Positions 8,689-22,127 of a stretch of 64,000 nt of DNA are shown piece by piece. The notes below the pieces were generated by a model. It ran no database searches and was not told the DNA's origin. It saw nothing but the letters and a program-made list of their open reading frames with translations. Where the stretch lies: positions 1 to 64,000 of the forward strand of contig NW_027096015.1 of the NCBI RefSeq assembly GCF_040115645.1, written 5' to 3'. The translations under genes and the position numbers were made by a program. The stretch's first letter is position 1. The number at the start of each line of letters is the position of its first letter. Source of the DNA: Euwallacea fornicatus. Lineage: Eukaryota > Arthropoda > Insecta > Coleoptera > Curculionidae.

Positions 8689-8692
8689 TTAT
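8689..8692 (-). promoter_or_regulatory. ORF1 stop / former ORF2 start overlap (ATAA, probably once ATGA)
   Basis: On the minus strand, ORF1 ends CAA AAA TAA. Read one base earlier, the same bases give ATA AAC CGT in frame with the endonuclease. A single G-to-A change would turn an ATGA overlap, which serves for stop-and-restart translation, into ATAA. That keeps the ORF1 stop but removes the only plausible ORF2 start near the endonuclease. Inference from one position. Confidence 0.5.
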
Positions 8693-9995
8693 TTTTGAAC
8701 TCTAACTTTCGAGGGATCCTTTTTGACAGTCCCTTCCAGGTTTTTTATTCTTTGATCCATATTCGCAATTGTCTCATACATTTGAATAATTTTATTAAGT
8801 ATTAGCAGTAGTGTTTCATTCGTACTCTCGTCCTGAGATCCCATTCTTGTATGACTTTCCGAACCCACCGCAGATATAGAGGCATAAGTCATGTTCTCTT
8901 GTTTGACAGATGTATTTCCATCCTTCTTCTGTATGTTTTGCACTACCTTTTTTCGGTTCTCACTCGTTGGTTTAGTTCTGTGTCCGACTCTTTGGTTTTT
9001 GAGCCTTTGTAGCTCCTTTGCAACCACACAGCCTCAATAATTAGCTGAATGTTCTTCGCCGCAGTTAACGTATTTTGGCTTTTGATTTACTGTTTTTTTA
9101 CAGTCAGCTGTGATGTGCTTACCAGCGCATTTCACACAGCGTGACTCTTTTTCACAAAAGTTTTGTGTGTGCCCAGAAGTTTGACATTTTTTACACTGGG
9201 GTATCAGCTTAGTTCCTTTAATTGGAACAATTTCTACGGTACTTCCGAGTATTGTAGTTATTTTATAGATGCTTTCCACATCTTCATGATTCTCAAAGGT
9301 TAGCAAGAACAAATTTAACGGCTTTTTCTTTTTCCATGACAATTTATTAGTGACTGTCATGATTTGGAGGTCTTTGTTTCACAAGAAGGCCTTTATACTT
9401 TCTGGTTTGTATGAATTATGCAAGTTTTTTGCCATGACCCTTATTGGTCGGGTTTGTTTGTTTTTGTATGTGTGGAAGACTGCTTGCGCATCCTATAGTA
9501 TTCTTATTACTTTTCTATAGTCATCAGAGTTTACGCATTTAATTTTCGCAGTGGTAGTGCCCGTAGTTTTAATTTGGAATTTTTCTTCTTTAACTTTTGA
9601 TTGTAGCATCCCATATAACTCCTCATATGATTCCACTTCGTGAATACTTATAGGTGGTGGAGGTTTTTCTATTATGACTATGTTTTCTACAGGTTTTGGA
9701 TCAGTTGCTATGTTGGATGCAGCATTCATTTTTGTTTTTTTTTGCAATGTTTTACCCTCATCCATTCCGTTTCTTTAGCGAGTTCTTCTTCATCTGTGTG
9801 GTACTCCTTTTGGAGTGTACCTGGGGGCTCTTGTGATGTTCCTGATAGGTCTTTTCAATTCTTTGTTCCAGAAGTTAATTCTCATTCTTTTGGTGGCGAA
9901 TTATTTTTGAGTTCGTTGATTTTCAATTGCATCTCTGCAATCAGCGTTTCAAATTTAGTATTTTTACTTTTGGATTCCTCCAAAATATAGCATAC
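8689..9995 (-). pseudogene. Jockey-type ORF1 (gag-like, zinc-knuckle protein), degraded
   Basis: Nucleic-acid-binding protein that packages LINE RNA. From the C-terminal side: a coiled-coil-like tail (LLLILNKIIQMYETIANMDQ) ends at TAA 8689-8691. Before it come three zinc knuckles: CKKCQTSGHTQNFC (CX2CX4HX4C), CVKCAGKHITADC (CX2CX3HX4C), and a third, YVNCGEEHSANY followed by GC, whose first Cys is now Tyr. Upstream is a PRE_C2HC-like segment (TRPIRVMAKNLHNSYKPESI). Further up, DEEELAKETEW occurs in a shifted frame. In-frame stops: TGA in the third knuckle (9034-9036, Arg expected), one TGA near 9383, TAG at 9493-9495, and two TGA codons at about 9860-9895. There is also a frameshift in the T run at about 9730-9745. 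The true start is not visible. Confidence 0.85.
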
Positions 9996-10249
9996 AAAGT
10001 TCGATCCATTCACTGCATATTGCCATTGTGATTGAAGATGTTTTTCTTTCCGAATCCTTTGGCAGTTTTCTGAAATGGTGCGTTATTTTGCTGTTCGAGC
10101 ACATATTCATTGGGTGTTTGCATTTATTGACATATTGGGTTAAACCACAATACCACTCCACGCACAAAGGAATTTCACTTTATTTTTGTACAGAACGTAA
10201 AAATTTTCTTATTTCGAAGAACCGTATACAATCCTTATCTCAACAACCG
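9996..10249. other. Transition between LINE 5' region and satellite array
   Basis: No confident feature. A minus-strand frame (9964-10167) has CVEWYC, then HHFRKLPKDSERK about 30 residues later. This loosely recalls the start of a THAP zinc finger, but the following cysteine-histidine pair is not found, so no domain is called. Sequence from about 10,240 begins to resemble the satellite monomer. Confidence 0.35.
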
Positions 10250-10440
10250 AAATCGTCGAAATCTTTGACTAAACTAACATCGGCAAATGAAGATCAAATT
10301 AAAAAAAAAAGACTCAAAATAATCAGCTTGATGAGATCTTTAATATGATACAACACATCATGAGTTCTATCTTGTTCAGTTTCCAAGACAAATAGTACTT
10401 TAGGTGCTCAAACACACAACTTTTGTGACTTTTCAAACTT
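10250..10440. repeat. Degenerate first monomer at the array edge
   Basis: TAACATCGGCAAATGAAGA and AATCAGCTTGATGAGATCTT at 10,274-10,330 match the monomer with many substitutions and an A-rich insertion (AAAAAAAAAA at about 10,300). After about 10,380 the match becomes close. This is the expected decay at an array border. Confidence 0.85.
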
Positions 10441-13400
10441 TGAAGCTCGATAAATTCGGCAAATGAGGACCAAACTTCTTAAACAAAGTGTCAAATTAAT
10501 CAGCTCTACGAGATCTTTAGGATGACACAACAACTCATTATTGCATCTTGTTGCATTTCCAAGAAAAATAGTACTTTAAGTGCTCAAACACACAACTTTT
10601 GTGACTTTTCAAACTTTGAAGCTCGACAACTTCGGCAAATGTGGACCAAATTTCTTAAACAAAGTGTCAAATTAATCAGCTCGACGAGATCTTTAAAATG
10701 ACACAAACATCATGATTGCATAATGTTGAATTTCCAAGACAAATAGTACTTTAAGTGCTCAAACACACAACTTTTGTGGCTTTTCAAACTTTGAAGCTCG
10801 ATAACTTCGGCAAATAAGGAACAAATTTGTTAAACAAAGTGTCAAATTAATCAGCTAGACGAGATTTTGAAGATGTCACAACACATCATGATTGCATCTT
10901 GTTGAATTTTCAAGACAAATAGCACTTTATGTGCTCAAACACAGAATTTTTGTGACTTTTCAAACTTTGAAGCTCGATAAATTCGGCAAATGAGGACCAA
11001 ATTTGTTAAACAAAGTGTCAAATTAATCAGCTCGACGAGATTTTGAAGATGTCACAACACATCATGATTGCATCTTGTTGAATTTCCAAGACAAATAGTA
11101 CTTTATGTGCTCAAACACACAACTTTTGTGACTTTTCAAACTTTGAAGCTCGATAAATTCGGCAAATGAGGTCCATCATTGTTAAACAAAGTGTCAAATT
11201 AATCAGCTCGACGAGATTTTGAAGATGTCACAACACATCATGGTTGCATCTTGTTGAATTTCCAAGACAAATAGCACTTTATGTGCTCAAACACACAACT
11301 TTTGTGACTTTTCAAACTTTGAAGCTCGATAACTTCGGCAAATGAGTACCAACATTGTTAAACAAAGTGTCAAATTAATCAGCTCGACGAGATTTTGAAG
11401 ATGTCACAACACATCATGATAGCATCTTGTCGAATTTCCATGAAAAATAGTACTTTATGTGCTCAAACACACAACTTTTGTGACTTTTCAAATTTGAAGC
11501 TCGATATCTTCGGCAAATGAGGACCAAATTTGTTAAACAAAGTGTCAAATTAATCATCTCGACAAGATTTTGAAGATGTCACAACACATCATGATTGCAT
11601 CTTGTTGAATTTCCAAGACAAATAGTACTTTATGTGCTCAAACACACAACTTTTGTGACTTTTCAAACTTTGAAGCTCGATAAATTCGGCAAATGAGGTC
11701 CATCATTGTTAAACAAAGTGTCAAATTAATCAGCTCGACGACATTTTGAAGATGTCACAACACATCATGGTTGCATCTTGTTGAATTTCCAAGACAAATA
11801 GCACTTTATGTGCTCAAACACACAACTTTTGTGGCTTTTCAAACTTTGAAGCTCGATAACTTCGGCAAATAAGGAACAAATTTGTTAAACAAAGTGTCAA
11901 ATTAATCAGCTCGACGAGATTTTGAAGATGTCACAACACATCATGATAGCATCTTGTCGAATTTCCATGAAAAATAGTACTTTATGTGCTCAAACACACA
12001 ACTTTTGTGACTTTTCAAATTTGAAGCTCGATATCTTCGGCAAATGAGGACCAAATTTGTTAAACAAAGTGTCAAATTAATCATCTCGACAAGATTTTGA
12101 AGATGTCACAACACATCATGATTGCATCTTGTTGAATTTCCAAGACAAATAGTACTTTATGTGCTCAAACACACAACTTTTGTGACTTTTCAAACTTTGA
12201 AGCTCGATAAATTCGGCAAATGAGGTCCATCATTGTTAAACAAAGTGTCAAATTAATCAGCTCGACGAGATCTTTAGGATGACACAACAACTCATTATTG
12301 CATCTTGTTGAATTTCCAAGTAAAAAAGTACTTTCGGTGTTCAAACACACAAATTTTGTGACTTTTCAAACTTTGAAGCTCGATAACTTCGGCAAATGAG
12401 TACCAACATTGTTAAACAAAGTGTCAAATTAATCAGCTCGACGAGATTTTGAAGATGTCACAACACATCATGATAGCATCTTGTCGAATTTCCATGAAAA
12501 ACAGTACTTTATGTGCTCAAACACACAACTTTTGTGACTTTTCAAACTTTGAAGCTCGATAACTTCGGCAAATGAGGACCAAATTTGTTAAACAAAGTGT
12601 CAAATTAATCATCTCGACAAGATTTTGAAGATGTCACAACACACCATGATTGCATCTTGATGAATTTCCAAGACAAATAGTACTTTATGTGCTCAAACAC
12701 ACAACTTTTGTGACTTTTCAAATTTGAAGCTCGATATCTTCGGCAAATGAGGACCAAATTTGTTAAACAAAGTGTCAAATTAATCATCTCGACAAGATTT
12801 TGAAGATGTCACAACACACCATGATTGCATCTTGATGAATTTCCAAGACAAATAGTACTTTATGTGCTCAAACACACAACTTTTTTGACTTTTCAAACTT
12901 TGAAGCTCGATAACTTCGGCAAATGAGTACCAAAATTGTTAAACAAAGTGTCAAATTAATCAGCTCGACAAGATTTTGAAGATGTCACAACACATCATGA
13001 TTGCATAATGTTGAATTTCCAAGACAAATAGTACTTTATGTGCTCAAACACACAACTTTTGTGACTTTTCAAACTTAGAAGCTCGATAACTTCGGCAAAT
13101 GAGTACCAAAATTGTTAAACAAAGTGTCAAATTAATCAGCTCGACAAGATTTTGAAGATGTCACAACACATCATGATTGCATAATGTTGAATTTCCAAGA
13201 CAAATAGTACTTTATGTGCTCAAACACACAACTTTTGTGACTTTTCAAACTTAGAAGCTCGATAACTTCGGCAAATGAGTACCAAAATTGTTAAACAAAG
13301 TGTCAAATTAATCAGCTCGACAAGATTTTGAAGATGTCACAACACATCATGATTGCATAATGTTGAATTTCCAAGACAAATAGTACTTTATGTGCTCAAA

Positions 13401-14300
13401 CACACAATTTTTGTGACTTTTCAAATTTTGAAGCTCGATAAATTCGGCAAATGAGGACCAAATTTGTTAAACAAAGTGTCAAATTAATCAGCTCGACGAG
13501 ATCTTTAAAATAACACAAACATCATGATTGCATCTTGTCAAATTTCCAAGACAAATAGTACTTTATGTGCTCAAACACACAACTTTTGTGACTTTTCAAA
13601 CTTTGAAGCTCGCTAAATTCGGCAAATGAGGTCCAACATTGTTAAACAAAGTGTCAAATTAATCAGCTCGACGAGATTTTGAAGATGTCACAACACATCA
13701 TGATTGCATCTTGATGAATTTCCAAGACAAATAGTACTTTATGTGCTCAAACACACAACTTTTGTGGCTTTTCAAACTTTGAAGCTCGATAAATTCGGCA
13801 AATGAGGTCCAACATTGTTAAACAAAGTGTCAAATTAATCAGCTCGACGAGATTTTGAAGATGTCACAACACATCATGATTGCATCTTGATCAATTTCCA
13901 AGACCAATAGTACTTTATGTGCTCAAACACACAACTTTTGTGACTTTTCAAACTTTGAAGCTCGATAAATTCGGCAAATGAGGTCCAACATTGTTAAACA
14001 AAGTGTCAAATTAATCAGCTCGACGAGATTTTGAAGATGTCACAACACATCATGATTGCATCTTGATCAATTTCCAAGACCAATAGTACTTTATGTGCTC
14101 AAACACACAACTTTTGTGACTTTTCAAATTTGAAGCTCGATATCTTCGGCAAATGAGGACCAAATTTGTTAAACAAAGTGTCAAATTAATCATCTCGACA
14201 AGATTTTGAAGATGTCACAACACACCATGATTGCATCTTGATGAATTTCCAAGACAAATAGTACTTTATGTGCTCAAACACACAACTTTTTTGACTTTTC
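10441..14300. repeat. Divergent border zone of the satellite
   Basis: Neighbouring monomers differ more here than further in. Variants such as GATAAATTCGG, GCATAATGTTG, TTGTCGAATTTCCATG and GAGGTCCATCATTG occur in mixed order. Short duplications are visible: the unit GATATCTTCGG...CATCTCGACAAG occurs at about 11,510, 12,030, 12,730 and 14,140. At 12,970-13,480 three nearly identical monomers with GCATAATG and AACTTAGAAGC follow one another. Confidence 0.85.
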
Positions 14301-17300
14301 AATCTTTGAAGCTCGATAACTTCGGCAAATGAGTACCAAAATTGTTAAACAAAGTGTCAAATTAATCAGCTCGACAAGATTTTGAAGATGTCACAACACA
14401 TCATGATTGCATAATGTTGAATTTCCAAGACAAATAGTACTTTATGTGCTCAAACACACAACTTTTTTGACTTTTCAAACTTAGAAGCTCGATAACTTCG
14501 GCAAATGAGTACCAAAATTGTTAAACAAAGTGTCAAATTAATCAGCTCGACAAGATTTTGAAGATGTCACAACACACCATGATTGCATCTTGATGAATTT
14601 CCAAGACAAATAGTACTTTATGTGCTCAAACACACAACTTTTGTGACTTTTCAAACTTTGAAGCTCGATAACTTCGGCAAATGAGTACCAAAATTGTTAA
14701 ACAAAGTGTCAAAGTAATCAGCTCGACGAGATTTTGAAGATGTCACAACACATCATGATTGCATCTTGATGAATTTCCAAGACAAATAGTACCATATGTG
14801 CTCAAACACACAACATTTGTGACTTTTCAAACTTTGAAGCTCGATAACTTCGGCAAATGAGTACCAAATTTGTTAAACAAAGTGTCAAATTAATCAGCTA
14901 GACGAGATTTTGAAGATGTCACAACACATCATGATTGCATCTTGATGAATTTCCAAGACAAATAGTACTTTATGTGCTCAAACACACAACATTTGTGACT
15001 TTTCAAACTTTGAAGCTCGATAACTTCGGCAAATGAGTACCAAAATTGTTAAACAAAGTGTCAAAGTAATCAGCTCGACGAGATTTTGAAGATGTCACAA
15101 CACATCATGATTGCATCTTGATGAATTTCCAAGACAAATAGTACTTTATGTGCTCAAACACACAACTTTTGTGACTTTTCAAACTTTGAAGCTCGATAAC
15201 TTCGGCAAATGAGTACCAAAATTGTTAAACAAAGTGTCAAATTAATCAGCTCGACAAGATTTTGAAGATGTCACAACACATCATGATTGCATCTTGATGA
15301 ATTTCCAAGACAAATAGTACTTTATGTGCTCAAACACACAACTTTTGTGACTTTTCAAACTTTGAAGCTCGATAACTTCGGCAAATGAGTACCAAAATTG
15401 TTAAACAAAGTGTCAAATTAATCAGCTCGACGAGATTTTGAAGATGTCACAACACATCATGATTGCATCTTGATGAATTTCCAAGACAAATAGTACTTTA
15501 TGTGCTCAAACACACAACTTTTTTGACTTTTCAAACTTTGAAGCTCGATAACTTCGGCAAATGAGTACCAAAATTGTTAAACAAAGTGTCAAATTAATCA
15601 TCTCGACGAGATTTTGAAGATGTCACAACACATCATGATTGCATCTTGATGAATTTCCAAGACAAATAGTACTTTATGTGCTCAAACACACAACTTTTTT
15701 GACTTTTCAATCTTTGAAGCTCGATAACTTCGGCAAATGAGGACCAAATTTGTTAAACAAAGTGTCACATTAATCAGCTCAACGAGATTTTGAAGATGTC
15801 ACAACACATCATGATTGCATCTTGATGAATTTCCAAGACAAATAGTACTTTATGTGCTCAAACACACAACTTTTTTGACTTTTCAATCTTTGAAGCTCGA
15901 TAACTTCGGCAAATGAGGACCAAATTTGTTAAACAAAGTGTCACATTAATCAGCTCAACGAGATTTTGAAGATGTCACAACACATCATGATTGCATCTTG
16001 ATGAATTTCCAAGACAAATAGTACTTTATGTGCTCAAACACACAACTTTTTTGACTTTTCAAACTTTGAAGCTCGATAACTTCGGCAAATGAGGACCAAA
16101 TTTGTTAAACAAAGTGTCACATTAATCAGCTCAACGAGATTTTGAAGATGTCACAACACATCATGATTGCATCTTGATGAATTTCCAAGACAAATAGTAC
16201 TTTATGTGCTCAAACACACAACTTTTTTGACTTTTCAATCTTTGAAGCTCGATAACTTCGGCAAATGAGGACCAAATTTGTAAAACAAAGTGTCACATTA
16301 ATCAGCTCAACGAGATTTTGAAGATGTCACAACACATCATGATTGCATCTTGATGAATTTCCAAGACAAATAGTACTTTATGTGCTCAAACACACAACAT
16401 TTGTGACTTTTCAAACTTTGAAGCTCGATAACTTCGGCAAATGAGTACCAAAATTGTTAAACAAAGTGTCAAATTAATCAGCTCGACGAGATTTTGAAGA
16501 TGTCACAACACATCATGATTGCATCTTGATGAATTTCCAAGACAAATAGTACTTTATGTGGTCAAACACACAACTTTTTTGACTTTTCAAACTTTGAAGC
16601 TCGATAACTTCGGCAAATGAAGACCAAATTTGTTAAACAAAGTGTCAAATTAATCAGCTCGACGAGATTTTGAAGATGTCACAACAACTCATTATTGCAT
16701 CTTGTTGAATTTCCAAGTAAAAAAGTACTTTCGGTGCTCAAACACACAAATTTTGTGACTTTTCAAACTTTGAAGCTCGATAACTTCGGCAAATAAGGAA
16801 CAAATTTCTTAAACAAAGTGTCAAATTAATCAGCTCGACGAGATCTTTAGGATGACACAACAACTCATTATTGCATCTTGTTGAATTTCCAAGTAAAAAA
16901 GTACTTTCGGAGCTCAAACACACAAATTTTGTGACTTTTCAAACTTTGAAGCTCGATAACTTCGGCAAATGAGTACCAAAATTGTTAAACAAAGTGTCAA
17001 ATTAATCAGCTCGACAAGATTTTGAAGATGTCACAACACATCATGATTGCATCTTGATGAATTTCCAAGACAAATAGTACTTTATGTGCTCAAACACACA
17101 ACTTTTGTGACTTTTCAAACTTTGAAGCTCGATAACTTCGGCAAATGAGTACCAAAATTGTTAAACAAAGTGTCAAATTAATCAGCTCGACGAGATTTTG
17201 AAGATGTCACAACACATCATGATTGCATCTTGATGAATTTCCAAGACAAATAGTACTTTATGTGCTCAAACACACAACTTTTGTGGCTTTTCAAACTTTG

Positions 17301-17551
17301 AAGCTCGATAACTTCGGCAAATAAGGAACAAATTTGTTAAACAAAGTGTCAAATTAATCAGCTCGACGAGATCTTTAGGATGACACAACAACTCATTATT
17401 GCATCTTGTTGAATTTCCAAGTAAAAAAGTACTTTCGGTGCTCAAACACACAAATTTTGTGACTTTTCAAACTTTGAAGCTCGATAACTTCGGCAAATGA
17501 GTACCAAAATTGTTAAACAAAGTGTCAAATTAATCAGCTCGACAAGATTTT

Positions 17552-20500
17552 GAAGATGTCACAACACATCATGATTGCATCTTGATGAATTTCCAAGACA
17601 AATAGTACTTTATGTGCTCAAACACACAACTTTTGTGACTTTTCAAACTTTGAAGCTCGATAACTTCGGCAAATGAGTACCAAAATTGTTAAACAAAGTG
17701 TCAAATTAATCAGCTCGACGAGATTTTGAAGATGTCACAACACATCATGATTGCATCTTGATGAATTTCCAAGACAAATAGTACTTTATGTGCTCAAACA
17801 CACAACTTTTTTGACTTTTCAAACTTTGAAGCTCGATAACTTCGGCAAATGAGTACCAAAATTGTTAAACAAAGTGTCAAATTAATCAGCTCGACAAGAT
17901 TTTGAAGATGTCACAACACATCATGATTGCATCTTGATGAATTTCCAAGACAAATAGTACTTTATGTGCTCAAACACACAACTTTTGTGACTTTTCAAAC
18001 TTTGAAGCTCGATAACTTCGGCAAATGAGTACCAAAATTGTTAAACAAAGTGTCAAATTAATCAGCTCGACGAGATTTTGAAGATGTCACAACACATCAT
18101 GATTGCATCTTGATGAATTTCCAAGACAAATAGTACTTTATGTGCTCAAACACACAACTTTTTTGACTTTTCAAACTTTGAAGCTCGATAACTTCGGCAA
18201 ATGAGTACCAAAATTGTTAAACAAAGTGTCAAATTAATCAGCTCGACGAGATTTTGAAGATGTCACAACACATCATGATTGCATCTTGATGAATTTCCAA
18301 GACAAATAGTACTTTATGTGCTCAAACACACAACTTTTGTGACTTTTCAAATTTTGAAGCTCGATAACTTCGGCAAATGAGTACCAAAATTGTTAAACAA
18401 AGTGTCAAATTAATCAGCTCGACAAGATTTTGAAGATGTCACAACACATCATGATTGCATCTTGATGAATTTCCAAGACAAATAGTACTTTATGTGCTCA
18501 AACACACAACTTTTTTGACTTTTCAAATTTTGAAGCTCGATAACTTCGGCAAATGAGTACCAAAATTGTTAAACAAAGTGTCAAATTAATCAGCTCGACA
18601 AGATTTTGAAGATGTCACAACACACCATGATTGCATCTTGATGAATTTCCAAGACAAATAGTACTTTATGTGCTCAAACACACAACTTTTGTGACTTTTC
18701 AAATTTTGAAGCTCGATAACTTCGGCAAATGAGTACCAAAATTGTTAAACAAAGTGTCAAATTAATCAGCTCGACAAGATTTTGAAGATGTCACAACACA
18801 CCATGATTGCATCTTGATGAATTTCCAAGACAAATAGTACTTTATGTGCTCAAACACACAACATTTGTGATTTTTCAAACTTTGAAGCTCGATAACTTCG
18901 GCAAATGAGGACCAAATATGTTAAACAAAGTGTCAAATTAATCAGCTCGACGCGATTTTGAAGATGTCACAACACATCATGATTGCATCTTGATGAATTT
19001 CCAAGACAAATAGTACTTTATGTGCTCAAACACACAACTTTTGTGACTTTTCAAATTTTGAAGCTCGATAACTTCGGCAAATGAGTTCCAAAATTGTTAA
19101 ACAAAGTGTCAAATTAATCAGCTCGACAAGATTTTGAAGATGTCACAACACATCATGATTGCATCTTGATGAATTTCCAAGACAAATAGTACTTTATGTG
19201 CTCAAACACACAACTTTTGTGACTTTTCAAACTTTGAAGCTCGATAACTTCGGCAAATGAGTACCAAAATTGTTAAACAAAGTGTCAAATTAATCAGCTC
19301 GACGAGATTTTGAAGATGTCACAACACATCATGATTGCATCTTGATGAATTTCCAAGACAAATAGTACTTTATGTGCTCAAACACACAACTTTTTTGACT
19401 TTTCAAACTTTGAAGCTCGATAACTTCGGCAAATGAGTACCAAAATTGTTAAACAAAGTGTCAAATTAATCATCTCGACGAGATTTTGAAGATGTCACAA
19501 CACATCATGATTGCATCTTGATGAATTTCCAAGACAAATAGTACTTTATGTGCTCAAACACACAACTTTTTTGACTTTTCAATCTTTGAAGCTCGATAAC
19601 TTCGGCAAATGAGGACCAAATTTGTTAAACAAAGTGTCACATTAATCAGCTCAACGAGATTTTGAAGATGTCACAACACATCATGATTGCATCTTGATGA
19701 ATTTCCAAGACAAATAGTACTTTATGTGCTCAAACACACAACTTTTTTGACTTTTCAATCTTTGAAGCTCGATAACTTCGGCAAATGAGGACCAAATTTG
19801 TTAAACAAAGTGTCACATTAATCAGCTCAACGAGATTTTGAAGATGTCACAACACATCATGATTGCATCTTGATGAATTTCCAAGACAAATAGTACTTTA
19901 TGTGCTCAAACACACAACTTTTGTGACTTTTCAAACTTTGAAGCTCGATAACTTCGGCAAATGAGTACCAAAATTGTTAAACAAAGTGTCAAATTAATCA
20001 GCTCGACGAGATTTTGAAGATGTCACAACACATCATGATTGCATCTTGATGAATTTCCAAGACAAATAGTACTTTATGTGCTCAAACACACAACTTTTTT
20101 GACTTTTCAAACTTTGAAGCTCGATAACTTCGGCAAATGAGTACCAAAATTGTTAAACAAAGTGTCAAATTAATCAGCTCGACAAGATTTTGAAGATGTC
20201 ACAACACATCATGATTGCATCTTGATGAATTTCCAAGACAAATAGTACTTTATGTGCTCAAACACACAACTTTTGTGACTTTTCAAACTTTGAAGCTCGA
20301 TAACTTCGGCAAATGAGTACCAAAATTGTTAAACAAAGTGTCAAATTAATCAGCTCGACGAGATTTTGAAGATGTCACAACACATCATGATTGCATCTTG
20401 ATGAATTTCCAAGACAAATAGTACTTTATGTGCTCAAACACACAACTTTTTTGACTTTTCAAACTTTGAAGCTCGATAACTTCGGCAAATGAGTACCAAA

Positions 20501-22127
20501 ATTGTTAAACAAAGTGTCAAATTAATCAGCTCGACGAGATTTTGAAGATGTCACAACACATCATGATTGCATCTTGATGAATTTCCAAGACAAATAGTAC
20601 TTTATGTGCTCAAACACACAACTTTTGTGACTTTTCAAATTTTGAAGCTCGATAACTTCGGCAAATGAGTACCAAAATTGTTAAACAAAGTGTCAAATTA
20701 ATCAGCTCGACAAGATTTTGAAGATGTCACAACACATCATGATTGCATCTTGATGAATTTCCAAGACAAATAGTACTTTATGTGCTCAAACACACAACTT
20801 TTTTGACTTTTCAAATTTTGAAGCTCGATAACTTCGGCAAATGAGTACCAAAATTGTTAAACAAAGTGTCAAATTAATCAGCTCGACAAGATTTTGAAGA
20901 TGTCACAACACACCATGATTGCATCTTGATGAATTTCCAAGACAAATAGTACTTTATGTGCTCAAACACACAACTTTTGTGACTTTTCAAATTTTGAAGC
21001 TCGATAACTTCGGCAAATGAGTACCAAAATTGTTAAACAAAGTGTCAAATTAATCAGCTCGACAAGATTTTGAAGATGTCACAACACACCATGATTGCAT
21101 CTTGATGAATTTCCAAGACAAATAGTACTTTATGTGCTCAAACACACAACATTTGTGATTTTTCAAACTTTGAAGCTCGATAACTTCGGCAAATGAGGAC
21201 CAAATATGTTAAACAAAGTGTCAAATTAATCAGCTCGACGCGATTTTGAAGATGTCACAACACATCATGATTGCATCTTGATGAATTTCCAAGACAAATA
21301 GTACTTTATGTGCTCAAACACACAACTTTTGTGACTTTTCAAATTTTGAAGCTCGATAACTTCGGCAAATGAGTTCCAAAATTGTTAAACAAAGTGTCAA
21401 ATTAATCAGCTCGACAAGATTTTGAAGATGTCACAACACATCATGATTGCATCTTGATGAATTTCCAAGACAAATAGTACTTTATGTGCTCAAACACACA
21501 ACTTTTGTGACTTTTCAAACTTTGAAGCTCGATAACTTCGGCAAATGAGTACCAAAATTGTTAAACAAAGTGTCAAATTAATCAGCTCGACGAGATTTTG
21601 AAGATGTCACAACACATCATGATTGCATCTTGATGAATTTCCAAGACAAATAGTACTTTATGTGCTCAAACACACAACTTTTTTGACTTTTCAAACTTTG
21701 AAGCTCGATAACTTCGGCAAATGAGTACCAAAATTGTTAAACAAAGTGTCAAATTAATCATCTCGACGAGATTTTGAAGATGTCACAACACATCATGATT
21801 GCATCTTGATGAATTTCCAAGACAAATAGTACTTTATGTGCTCAAACACACAACTTTTTTGACTTTTCAATCTTTGAAGCTCGATAACTTCGGCAAATGA
21901 GGACCAAATTTGTTAAACAAAGTGTCACATTAATCAGCTCAACGAGATTTTGAAGATGTCACAACACATCATGATTGCATCTTGATGAATTTCCAAGACA
22001 AATAGTACTTTATGTGCTCAAACACACAACTTTTTTGACTTTTCAATCTTTGAAGCTCGATAACTTCGGCAAATGAGGACCAAATTTGTTAAACAAAGTG
22101 TCACATTAATCAGCTCAACGAGATTTT
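17552..22127. repeat. Tandem duplication of a 13-monomer block (2,288 bp)
   Basis: The block at about 17,552-19,839 is repeated at about 19,840-22,127. The rare variant GACGCGATTTT at 18,951 recurs at 21,239. The TTTTTTGACTTTTCAATC monomers at 19,571 recur at 21,859. GAGTTCCAAAATTG at about 19,085 recurs at about 21,373. All shifts are 2,288 bp. The match extends slightly past the block, to about 19,910/22,198. Confidence 0.85.

Larger units (their letters stand above)
5476..8692 (-). pseudogene. Jockey-type ORF2: endonuclease and partial reverse transcriptase, split by element D
   Basis: Encodes the nicking endonuclease and reverse transcriptase that copy a LINE into DNA. The endonuclease begins just after 8692 with KIISWNANGLLNHHQELQ (catalytic Asn in WNANG). 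It is cut by element D at the TA 8605-8606/7212-7213 and resumes in frame at 7211 with KIDACLIAETNFT (catalytic Glu). GGDFNAKHTHWG follows at about 6875 and LNSDHSPIVL at about 6650, so the Asp/Asn and Asp-His catalytic pairs are present. Reverse transcriptase runs from about 6190, with PAKAPGYDLI, YRPISLL, NHQFGFKKQHST and the motif A Asp in LDVAQAFD. It breaks off at 5476, before the catalytic YxDD. Lesions in this frame: TAG at 6937-6939, TAG for a Trp at 6217-6219, and a probable ATG-to-ATA loss at the start. Confidence 0.9.
5476..10000 (-). mobile_element. Jockey-type non-LTR retrotransposon, 3'-truncated, with nested Tc1 element
   Basis: Two-gene LINE transcribed right to left: a gag-like ORF1 (about 9990 to 8689), then ORF2 (8692 to 5476). 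ORF2 carries an apurinic-type endonuclease and the N-terminal half of reverse transcriptase. The gene order, three zinc knuckles preceded by a PRE_C2HC-like region, and FLDVAQAFDRVWH in reverse transcriptase motif A point to the Jockey clade. Element D (7214-8604) interrupts the endonuclease. The 3' half of ORF2, the 3' UTR and the tail are missing. The 5' end cannot be fixed; the next recognisable sequence is the satellite at about 10,250. Confidence 0.88.

Noticed and set aside
10028..10348. Plus-strand open frame of 106 codons crossing into the satellite
   Set aside because: It spans the LINE-satellite transition, continues into degenerate satellite sequence and shows no domain.
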